Part shown: in pieces, positions 58,001-64,000 of the stretch
How positions within the stretch are numbered: the stretch's first letter is position 1
Layout: the number at the start of each line of letters is the position of its first letter
Assembly: GCA_000531095.1 (NCBI GenBank)
Contig: HG799463.1
Span: forward strand, 708,132 to 772,131
Source of the DNA: Gemmata massiliana
Lineage (GTDB): Bacteria; Planctomycetota; Planctomycetia; Gemmatales; Gemmataceae
DNA: 64,000 nt
Reading direction: 5' to 3'
The notes under the pieces: model-generated
The model's input: only the letters and a program-made list of their open reading frames with translations
Database searches by the model: none
Told to the model about the DNA's origin: nothing
Program-made: the position numbers and the translations under genes

Positions 58001-58543
58001 ATGTGGACCCCACCCCCTGAGCACCCGCTGCGGCGGATGTTCGCGGGGCTTGCCGAACACGCCTTCTTCTCCCATCTCGGCGTGGCCGACCCGCCCCTCA
58101 CCGATTACCTCTCCGTGCTGCTCACGCGCTTCATTCATAACGACGACGTGTACCGTTTGCGCGGCGCCACCGGGCAGCCGCTCACGGAACTGAGCGAAAT
58201 GGTGGTCGAAGCCGAGCGCCTGCCGACCGGCGGGAAGACGCAGCGCGATTACTACCGGCACATCGGCGACTTCGCCCTGTTCTGGACCGGCATCTACCCC
58301 GAAGCGGTCGAGCGCATCCGGTCGCGGATGTGTAAGGACGCCTTCGTCAACTACACGGCCCAGGGCAAGCGCGGGTACATGCTCACGAGCCGACTGGAAG
58401 AAGAACAGCACCACGACGCGGAAGCCGGCCTGTTCCGCCGACTGAGCGACCAGTTCGAGGTGTGCGCGGTCGGTCTGCGAAAGGTGCGCGAGGAGTGGGA
58501 AGAACTGAGCCCGTCCCCGCCAACTGGTGGGCTGATTAGCTGA
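58001..58543 (+). CDS. Conserved hypothetical protein
   Basis: A 180-residue soluble protein, MWTPPPEHPLRRMFAGLAEH, without signal peptide. It is rich in His, Asp and Arg (RLEEEQHHDAEAGLFRRLSDQF). I recognise no named family, though the helical pattern is protein-like throughout. I start at the ATG at 58001 because GGAGG lies at 57985-57989; a longer form from 57938 is possible and would add 21 residues. It ends before a very long hairpin. Confidence 0.7.
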   Translation: MWTPPPEHPLRRMFAGLAEHAFFSHLGVADPPLTDYLSVLLTRFIHNDDVYRLRGATGQPLTELSEMVVEAERLPTGGKTQRDYYRHIGDFALFWTGIYPEAVERIRSRMCKDAFVNYTAQGKRGYMLTSRLEEEQHHDAEAGLFRRLSDQFEVCAVGLRKVREEWEELSPSPPTGGLIS

Positions 58544-58554
58544 GGTACAAAGGA

Positions 58555-58645
58555 TTTCACCGCAGAGGGCACAGAGGGCGCGGAGAAAAGCAAAGCATTT
58601 CGGCCTTCGCTTTTCTCCGCGCCCTCTGTGCCCTCTGCGGTGAAA
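58555..58645. terminator. 37-bp perfect hairpin between convergent genes
   Basis: Arms 58555-58591 and 58609-58645 pair perfectly (37 bp) around a 17-nt loop. The arms contain CACCGCAGAGGGCACAGAGG, a family of repeats common in planctomycete-type genomes. It lies just past the stop of the hypothetical gene, facing the PilZ gene, and is likely to stop transcription both ways. Confidence 0.75.
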
Positions 58646-58664
58646 CGCGCTTTCAAATAGCGAT

Positions 58665-58988
58665 TTACATCACGAAGGACGTCAATTCCTGGTAGGTGAG
58701 CGGTTCCGCGAACGTTCCCCCGACCAGGAACCCGCCGTGCGACGCGGTGACGTGTGCGACCCGAACCAGGACCGTCTTGGACAGTTTCTGCGTGGCGTTT
58801 GTGAGCGTGAGGGCCAGGAGCGTTCCGATCTCCACGCGGCGCGTCAAAACGAGCCCGATGCCGTCCAGCGAGACGTCCCGGACTTTGGCCGGCCCGAAGT
58901 TCTCCGCGACCGGACCGACGAACCCGCACCCCGTTCCGGCGTTCACGGCCATTCGTTCGGCCGCGCGCCGGTCTTTTGCGTCTGCCAT
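58665..58988 (-). CDS. PilZ domain protein
   Basis: A 107-residue single PilZ domain, which typically binds cyclic di-GMP. The RxxxR-type site is DRRAAERM near the N-terminus; KVRDVSLDGIGLVL matches the D/NxSxxG motif. Spacing of about 30 residues between the two is normal. The ATG at 58988 has AGGGG at 5 nt; a TTG 12 codons upstream is less likely. Output target unknown. Confidence 0.88.
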   Translation of the reverse strand: MADAKDRRAAERMAVNAGTGCGFVGPVAENFGPAKVRDVSLDGIGLVLTRRVEIGTLLALTLTNATQKLSKTVLVRVAHVTASHGGFLVGGTFAEPLTYQELTSFVM

Positions 58989-59210
58989 CTTCGCCCCTGT
59001 TCTCCGTTCCACCGGGCGAGCCAACCTGCTCTAACGCGACCTCATTCTAGCACCGGTTCGCAACAAATGCGTGCGGCCCGGCGTTACCTTGCGGCCGCAC
59101 CCGCGCGAATACCGATCGCACCGACAAAGCAAAATGACACCGGGGAAGCGCCAGCGCTTCCCCGGTTCGTGCGTGTCGAATCACTGCGTTTACTTCTGAA
59201 CCTGGTTCGC

Positions 59211-59338
59211 GGAACGCTCACGGCACCGCCGACCGCGGTGACCTCATCAGTGAGGCGGAACCACGATCCGCGGGGTTGCTCCCGACCGCCTCACTGATGA
59301 GGTCACCGCGGTCGAAAGCGGTGCTGGAACAGCGTTCC
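59211..59338. repeat. Long multi-stem palindrome (orphan structured element)
   Basis: Perfect 29-bp arms (59230-59258 with 59286-59314) enclose a 27-nt loop. Outside are two more nested stems: GCACCGC 59223-59229 with 59318-59324, and GGAACGCT 59211-59218 with 59331-59338. The rest of the 476-bp gap (59025-59500) between two minus-strand genes holds a smaller hairpin near 59450 and no gene. The architecture recalls the retron RNAs here, but the sequence does not match them and no RT is near. Confidence 0.7.
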
Positions 59339-59500
59339 CCGAGACGAGTGGAAGAGCAGGCGCTCGGACGACGCAACATCGTCCTGTGGGAAGCCCACGA
59401 GCTAAACGCAGGCTACGACACGTTAACTGCGGTTCTAACCGCAAACGCTCCGTTCCGCAAGCAACGGAATTTACTCATTTGCGAAGGGTCACAACACCGG

Positions 59501-60532
59501 TCACTCCTTCGGCGGGGTGAAGTCGGCGATGTAGATTTGGGCCGCCTTCCCGCCCTCGCGGGACGAGGTCCACATCACCTTCGTGTAGTCCGGGCTGAAC
59601 ACCGGGAGCACGTCCTGGCCGGGCGCGAAGGTGATCCGCGCCTTCTTGCCCGACTCGGTGTCCATCCAGTGCAGGTCGTAGTTGGGCGGGGCCAGCGGGT
59701 TCGAGTGGTCCGCGCCGGTGTAGATGATGTGCTTGTTGTCCTTGTACCAGTACGGCGCCCAGAACACCCACTTGTCATCGGCCGTGAGCGCCTTCTCACC
59801 TGTACCGTCACTGTTGATGACGTAGAGCTGGAGCCGGTCCTTTTCCTTGCGGTCGGCGCGGAACACGATCTTCTTCCCGTCCGGGCTGAAGAACGGGCCG
59901 CCGTTGTAGCAGTTGGGCGCGTCGGTGACGCGCTTCGCGTTCGTGCCGTCGGTGCCCATTGTGAACAATTGCACATTTCCCGCGTTGCCCGCGCTGTACA
60001 CGATCCGCTTGCCGTCCGCGGAGTAGCTGCCCTCGGCGGTGTACACCTTCGCGTCCGGGGTGAGGCACTTGAGCCCCGTCCCGTCGAGGTTGGCCTCGTA
60101 GATCTTCATGTGCGGGTCGAAGTCCCACGAGTACCGCCGGCGCACGCCCTTCTTCTTGTCCTCTTCGCGCTGCTTGTACTCGGCCTCCTGGTGCTTCTTC
60201 GCGTCCGGGTCGCCGTGGCTCGACGCGAAGAGAACCTTCTTGCCGTCCGGGTGGAAGTACCCGCAGGTGGTGCGCCCGACTCCGGGGCTGATGCGAGTGG
60301 CTTTGCCCGTCTTCAGGTCCATGATGAAGATCTGGTAGAACGGGTTCCCCGTGTCCTTCTCTTCGGCCTGGAAGATGATCTTCGTGCCGTCCGGCGCGAA
60401 GTAGCCCTCACCGGCCCGCACGAAGTCGGTCGTGAGCTGTTTGATGTTCTTCAGGTGTGCGGTTTCTGCGGCCTTCCAGTCGTCCGGCTGGGCCGCCGGA
60501 CTGAGTGCGAGGGAGAGCAAGAGCACGTTCAT
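59501..60532 (-). CDS. TolB/PD40-type beta-propeller protein, exported
   Basis: A 343-residue protein with a short N-terminal signal (MNVLLLSLALSPAAQPDDW). PD40 repeats recur in the form FAPDGTKIIFQAEEKD, FHPDGKKVLFASSHGDPD, YSADGKRIVYSAG, FSPDGKKIVFRADRKEKD and FSPDYTKVMWTSSREGG. TolB-like propellers usually bind proteins or peptides in the periplasm. No catalytic tail (such as a prolyl peptidase) is attached. AAGGA lies 8 nt before the ATG. Confidence 0.92.
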   Translation of the reverse strand: MNVLLLSLALSPAAQPDDWKAAETAHLKNIKQLTTDFVRAGEGYFAPDGTKIIFQAEEKDTGNPFYQIFIMDLKTGKATRISPGVGRTTCGYFHPDGKKVLFASSHGDPDAKKHQEAEYKQREEDKKKGVRRRYSWDFDPHMKIYEANLDGTGLKCLTPDAKVYTAEGSYSADGKRIVYSAGNAGNVQLFTMGTDGTNAKRVTDAPNCYNGGPFFSPDGKKIVFRADRKEKDRLQLYVINSDGTGEKALTADDKWVFWAPYWYKDNKHIIYTGADHSNPLAPPNYDLHWMDTESGKKARITFAPGQDVLPVFSPDYTKVMWTSSREGGKAAQIYIADFTPPKE

Positions 60533-60641
60533 GCGGCGTGTCCTTTCGGGTAAGCGCGAACCAATCGTGCTTCAGTGTATCATTCCTGGAAGTGGGAAGT
60601 ACACCGGCGTTCTGTCGCCTCACCGCGAGCGGGCACGTGGT

Positions 60642-60941
60642 ATGAACGAGCCGAAGCCAATGCCCTGCGGCCTGTGCGGGCGCGGGTTCCCCAAACCCGC
60701 TCTCACGCAGCACCACTGCCTGCCGAAATCCAAGGGCGGCACGAGTGACGACGTCGCGATGATCTGCTCGCAGTGCCACGGGATGGTCCACGCGACCTAC
60801 ACCAACGCGACGCTCGCGGCCGTGTACCCGACGATCGAAGCGCTGCGAAAAGCGCCCGAGCTAGTCGCGTTCATCAAATGGGTGCGCAAACAGCCGATCA
60901 CGCGCCGAAAGCGAAACAAGGAGCGCCGCGACAAGTTGTAA
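60642..60941 (+). CDS. Small HNH-like zinc protein
   Basis: A 99-residue protein with two CxxC-type pairs: CGLCGRGFPK and CSQCHGMVH, enclosing LTQHHCLPKSKGGTSDD. This is an HNH-type beta-beta-alpha metal site. The basic tail (KQPITRRKRNKERRDKL) suggests nucleic-acid binding. Start ATG at 60642. Different from the HNH protein at 1296, which is longer. Confidence 0.85.
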   Translation: MNEPKPMPCGLCGRGFPKPALTQHHCLPKSKGGTSDDVAMICSQCHGMVHATYTNATLAAVYPTIEALRKAPELVAFIKWVRKQPITRRKRNKERRDKL

Positions 60942-61050
60942 GGCGCTCGGATCTTGAGGTGGTTAGTAGCGCTCGTAGGCCAGGCGCCACCAGGTACCGT
61001 TCTTCACCATAGGGTCGTGTGCGGGGAGTTCTGCGCTATGGGAAAACTCA

Positions 61051-61072
61051 AACGGGGGCCGAAGCCCCCGTT
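61051..61072 (-). terminator. Terminator with UUCG tetraloop
   Basis: A 9-bp stem (AACGGGGGC, 61051-61059 with 61064-61072) whose loop on the minus strand is TTCG closed by C-G. It lies 14 nt past the stop of the gene at 61086, and TGAGTTTTCCC follows on the minus strand. Confidence 0.8.
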
Positions 61073-61085
61073 CGCTGCACGTCTT

Positions 61086-61346
61086 TTAGCTGGCTGAGTG
61101 CCACTCGCGTCCCAAGGACGTTGATACTTTCTCCAGCGCTAGCCCCACCAACACTCCGGCCGTTTCCGGAGACAAATTGCCCCCACCCGACCAGTGCCGC
61201 GCGACCCGAGCGAGGTCGGAAGGGGTCACCTGCTTTGCACCCAGCCACAGCTCGTCCGAGCGGCCCTCTTGGGATTGATACCGCAGCCGCACCCGCCCAC
61301 TCTCGGTCAGCCACTCCAAGAAATCGATGGTTAGTTCATCGCTCAC
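61086..61346 (-). CDS. Small hypothetical protein
   Basis: An 86-residue protein starting at GTG 61344-61346 with GGGAG nearby upstream. The product VSDELTIDFLEWLTESGRVR... has a short N-terminal helix, a strand pair (RLRYQSQ, ELWLGAKQV) and a C-terminal helix. Unknown family; a role in binding is possible. The terminator downstream supports it as a real transcription unit. Confidence 0.7.
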   Translation of the reverse strand: MSDELTIDFLEWLTESGRVRLRYQSQEGRSDELWLGAKQVTPSDLARVARHWSGGGNLSPETAGVLVGLALEKVSTSLGREWHSAS

Positions 61347-61468
61347 TATGTCTCCCTGTTTGAGTGCCGCGGCGGGTCGATCATAGCAGAGTTGACAGTG
61401 CCCCGTTCGACTATTCCGAAATAGCGCCGCCTTACCGCGGCGGTGCGGTGTCCGCGGGGATGCAGAAA

Positions 61469-61630
61469 TCACGGACCCAGTTCGTGCCGGGTTCCGTACC
61501 ACTTCGGCTCCCCGGGCACCGCCTTTACGGGATCATTTTTCTTTGGTGGAGGTGCGGTCTTCACGGGCGCCCCCTTCGCGGCCTTCGGCTTCTTCTTCTC
61601 TCGCCCCTGGGAGTTGTTGCCTTTCGCCAT
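61469..61630 (-). CDS. Small very basic protein (53 aa)
   Basis: A 53-residue protein, MAKGNNSQGREKKKPKAAKG followed by proline- and lysine-rich sequence ending GTRHELGP. The strongly basic, disordered composition resembles small conserved bacterial proteins beginning MAKGNNSQ. Start ATG at 61628-61630. Possibly a nucleic-acid-binding or ribosome-associated protein; not certain. Confidence 0.75.
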   Translation of the reverse strand: MAKGNNSQGREKKKPKAAKGAPVKTAPPPKKNDPVKAVPGEPKWYGTRHELGP

Positions 61631-61926
61631 CGCACGTACCTCGGTTCGGGTTCGGGAGCGGCCAAATGACCGCTGCGCTGATACTACCCGTACCGCGCGC
61701 GATGGGGGTGCGCGCTCTTCGTATTTATTCGCGAGACGTGGCGCGCGTGCCCATACAACCCGGGATTCGGTTCGTCTTTTCCCCAGTGCGACGTAAGATT
61801 AACTCTTTGGGCCGATTACGGCCCGGGAGCGGCCGGCTCGACTCGTAACTCCAAAGCCGGTGCCCGTTCGCGCAGCCGTTTCACTCGTGTGCCGCGCCGT
61901 ACCCGGCCGGTTCACGGAGACCACTT

Positions 61927-62021
61927 CCTCATGTCGCTACGATCTGAATTTTTGGTCGGCGCCCAGGTACCCGTAAGTTTAACTCCTCATGTCGCTACGA
62001 TCTGTAATTTTGGTCGGCGCC
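61927..62021 (+). repeat. Direct duplication covering the desaturase start
   Basis: The 37-bp block CCTCATGTCGCTACGATCTG... at 61927-61963 is repeated at 61985-62021 with small differences (GAATTTTT against GTAATTTT). Each has an ATG; the first opens a different frame that leads nowhere protein-like. The 360-bp gap before it (61631-61988) shows no other feature. Confidence 0.8.
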
Positions 62022-63092
62022 ACGCCCCCCAAAATCCAGGACGAGGCCGGGTTCCTCAACGAACTGAAGCGCCGGGCCGATGCGTACTTCGCGGAGACCG
62101 GGTGCAGCGAGCGCGACTGCTGGCGCATGTACCTGAAGACCGCGGTGATCCTCGCGTGGCTCGCCACGTCCTACGCGCTGCTCGTGTTCGCCGCACCGAC
62201 CGTGTGGCTCGCGGCCCCGCTCTCGATCTCCCTCGCGCTGGCCATTTCCGCGGTCGGGTTCAGCATCCAGCACGACGGCGGCCACCACGCCTACTCGCAG
62301 TTCGCCTGGGTGAACCGGCTCGCGGCCCTCACGCTCGATCTGATCGGGGCCAGTTCGTACATGTGGAAGTGGAAGCACGTTGTCTACCACCACACGTACC
62401 CGAACGTGGCGGGGCAGGACACCGACATCGACGTGGGGCGCGTCGCGCGCCTCGCGCCCCAGCAGCCGCGCCTCTGGTTCCACCGGTGGCAGCACCTGTA
62501 CCTGTGGCCCCTGTACGGGGTGACCGCCTCCGCGTGGCACCTGTACGGCGACTTCCGGGACGTGATCGCCGGCACCATCGGGGCGCACCGCGTGCCGCGG
62601 CCCACGGGCTGGGACTTGGTCGTGTTCCTGACGGGCAAGGCGGTATCGATCGGGCTACTGTTGGTGATCCCGATGCTGGTCCACTCGTGGTGGGTGGTGC
62701 TGGTGTTCTACGCGGTGGTGACGGCGGTGGTGGGCGTGGTGCTCACGGTCGTGTTCCAGTTGGCGCATTGTGTCGGGGAAGCCGAGTTCCCGCAACCGAT
62801 CGAGGGCGGGCGCCGGATGGGGGACACGTGGGCGGTCCACCAGGTCCAGACGACCGTGGATTTCGCCCGCGAGAGCCGGGTGCTGTGCTGGCTCCTGGGC
62901 GGGCTGAACTTCCAAGTGGTACACCACCTGTTCCCGCGCGTGTGCCACATCCATTACCCGGCGCTGGCGCAGATCGTCGAAGCCACGTGCCACGAGTTCG
63001 GGGTCCGGTACACGGCCCACCGCACGCTCTGGGGGGGCATCACCTCCCACTTCCGCTGGCTGCGCGAGCTCGGACAACTTCGACAGATTTGA
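61989..63092 (+). CDS. Membrane fatty acid desaturase
   Basis: A 367-residue acyl-lipid/acyl-CoA desaturase. Three histidine boxes are visible: QHDGGHH (about 90), KWKHVVYHHTYPN (about 128) and QVVHHLFPRV (about 313). They bind the di-iron centre. Several membrane helices lie between them. It introduces a double bond in fatty acyl chains, using a separate electron donor. The ATG at 61989 lies in the second copy of a 37-bp duplication. Confidence 0.93.
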   Translation: MSLRSVILVGATPPKIQDEAGFLNELKRRADAYFAETGCSERDCWRMYLKTAVILAWLATSYALLVFAAPTVWLAAPLSISLALAISAVGFSIQHDGGHHAYSQFAWVNRLAALTLDLIGASSYMWKWKHVVYHHTYPNVAGQDTDIDVGRVARLAPQQPRLWFHRWQHLYLWPLYGVTASAWHLYGDFRDVIAGTIGAHRVPRPTGWDLVVFLTGKAVSIGLLLVIPMLVHSWWVVLVFYAVVTAVVGVVLTVVFQLAHCVGEAEFPQPIEGGRRMGDTWAVHQVQTTVDFARESRVLCWLLGGLNFQVVHHLFPRVCHIHYPALAQIVEATCHEFGVRYTAHRTLWGGITSHFRWLRELGQLRQI

Positions 63093-63119
63093 ACCCCGTT
63101 CACTCACCAGAGGTTCCAC

Positions 63120-63374
63120 ATGGCCGAGCGACTTACCGCCAAAGAGCAGGTCCAGTCCATGTTGGACCGCGGTTGGGTGTGGCGGGACGATTACTCCGAC
63201 GTACTCGTCCACCCGCAGGATTACTCCCTCTCGGCCACCTACGACCGGGCCACCGGTACGCTCACGTTCTCACCGGAGTTACTCAAGGCACTCGATCAGA
63301 TCATTCCGACGCCCCCGAACCGCAACCCGCGGTACTGGCGCGACGAGCAGAAAAGCAATTCTCCCAAAAAGTAG
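63120..63374 (+). CDS. Small hypothetical protein
   Basis: An 84-residue protein, MAERLTAKEQVQSMLDRGWV, with AGAGG upstream. The middle (DDYSDVLVHPQDYSLSATYD) is beta-rich. Unknown family. It follows the desaturase by 27 bp and is probably co-transcribed. Confidence 0.72.
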   Translation: MAERLTAKEQVQSMLDRGWVWRDDYSDVLVHPQDYSLSATYDRATGTLTFSPELLKALDQIIPTPPNRNPRYWRDEQKSNSPKK

Positions 63375-63448
63375 CGGCGGGCGCACTTAATCCGTACATT
63401 GGTGCGGAATAAATGTCGCTTGCCGGTGTGGCGCGGGTACGATGGTAG

Positions 63449-63469
63449 CAGGTGAGACAACCTCACCTG
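63449..63469 (+). promoter_or_regulatory. Leader hairpin upstream of the RRM gene
   Basis: CAGGTGAG (63449-63456) pairs with CTCACCTG (63462-63469) around ACAAC. It lies 42 nt before the GTG start and contains an AGGTGAG that could itself attract ribosomes, so it may be a leader control element. Confidence 0.45.
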
Positions 63470-63510
63470 TGTTCAATTTTCGGCCCAACCGGGCCTGGGG
63501 ATTTACGACC

Positions 63511-63891
63511 GTGGCAACTAATCTGTACGTCGGCAACATGTCCTTCTCGACGACCGAGGATCAACTCCGAGAGGTTTTCTCTCAGTACGGCACGGTGACC
63601 AAAGTGCAGCTCATCATGGACCGGGAGACGGGGCGCCCGCGCGGGTTCGCGTTCGTGGAAATGAGCAGCGGTGCGGACCAAGCTATTGCAGCACTCAACG
63701 GGACACAGCTCGACGGCCGGTCCCTGACCGTTAACGAAGCCAAGCCACGTGAAGGTCGCAGCGGTGGTGGCGGTGGCGGCGGGTACGGTGGTGGCGGTGG
63801 CCGCAGCGGTGGTGGCGGCGGTTACGGTGGCGGTGGTGGCCGCAGCGGTGGTGGTGGTGGGTACGGTGGTGGCGGTGGCCGCCGGTACTAA
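63511..63891 (+). CDS. Glycine-rich RRM RNA-binding protein
   Basis: A 126-residue RNA-binding protein. Residues 1-80 are an RRM with RNP2 NLYVGNMSF and RNP1 RGFAFVEM. The C-terminus is three near-identical RSGGGGGYGGGGG repeats, a disordered tail as in cold-induced RNA chaperones. GTG at 63511 is used because the RRM starts at once; an upstream in-frame start at 63442 would add non-homologous sequence. It likely acts as an RNA chaperone. A terminator follows. Confidence 0.93.
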   Translation: MATNLYVGNMSFSTTEDQLREVFSQYGTVTKVQLIMDRETGRPRGFAFVEMSSGADQAIAALNGTQLDGRSLTVNEAKPREGRSGGGGGGGYGGGGGRSGGGGGYGGGGGRSGGGGGYGGGGGRRY

Positions 63892-63931
63892 CCGTTAGAG
63901 CGAGCTACTGGGAGTGGCTCCCAACGTCGCA

Positions 63932-63960
63932 GGCCGGGGGGTATTTGCCCCGGCCGATTT
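63932..63960 (+). terminator. Terminator of the RRM gene
   Basis: GGCCGGGG (63932-63939) pairs with CCCCGGCC (63948-63955) and is followed by GATTTT. It lies about 40 nt past the stop. Confidence 0.8.
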
Positions 63961-64000
63961 TAAAGACATACGGTGCGTTGCTGTCGCAGCCGACGCCACG

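Noticed and set aside
63740-63891. Short repeats at the end of the RRM gene as a CRISPR or tandem DNA repeat
   Set aside because: They encode the Gly/Tyr-rich tail in frame and have no spacers.

Overview
The window is high-GC bacterial DNA from a planctomycete, most likely a member of the Gemmataceae. The evidence is the set of lineage-typical families: a PVC-type heme-binding dehydrogenase, DUF1501 and DUF1549 proteins, a BBP7 barrel, tandem TIGR02996 proteins, many Ser/Thr kinases, WD40 proteins, and a surface protein with an LExREVPA-type N-terminus. Long palindromic interspersed repeats sit between many genes. No rRNA, tRNA or CRISPR array was recognised.

Layout. 1-6815 (minus): a truncated Ser/Thr kinase, an HNH protein coupled to a cyclase-family hydrolase, and a very large LamG / PVC-dehydrogenase / cytochrome c / ThuA fusion. 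6816-8290: decayed DNA with a kinase C-terminal remnant and an IS1595-type transposase remnant. 8288-16119 (minus): a beta-propeller gene, then the most interesting region, a retron-like locus with a reverse transcriptase, a small membrane protein, a SWIM zinc-finger protein and a HEAT/ARM-like protein. 16431-24606: alpha/beta hydrolase, pdxA, a WD40 protein, a membrane acyltransferase-like protein, a REC-HATPase regulator, a second WD40 protein and an aspartic-protease-like gene with a frameshift. 24656-33745: DUF1501/DUF1549 pair, a CehA-like protein carrying an inserted repeat, a potassium channel, a hybrid histidine kinase and a DUF1571-like protein. 33991-41941: BBP7 barrel, rpe, an Mpo1-like protein, an OB-fold membrane protein, two TIGR02996 genes (one frameshifted) and a bifunctional proline catabolic enzyme. 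42100-53116: three kinases (one fused to a tubulin-like domain), a surface protein, duplicated small secreted proteins and a papain-like protein. 53256-63891: MscS channel, TolC-like protein, PilZ protein, PD40 propeller, small HNH protein, fatty acid desaturase and a glycine-rich RRM protein.

Main discovery. Three copies of a 203-212 bp structured element lie in the retron-like locus: 11091-11293, just upstream of the reverse transcriptase, and 13731-13933 and 14103-14314, upstream of the SWIM gene. Each has outer inverted repeats (a1/a2-like), a small msr-like hairpin, an 11-bp basal stem, and a long hairpin of constant geometry (27 pairs, 17-nt loop). The stem sequences differ almost completely between copies while pairing is kept. 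G-U wobbles occur in the sense of the minus strand, the strand of the RT. The RT has the retron motifs NAxxH, QGAPTSP, YADD and VTG. The reading is one retron RT served by three different msr-msd RNAs, with SWIM and HEAT/ARM accessory proteins. The structure is seen in the sequence; function is inferred.
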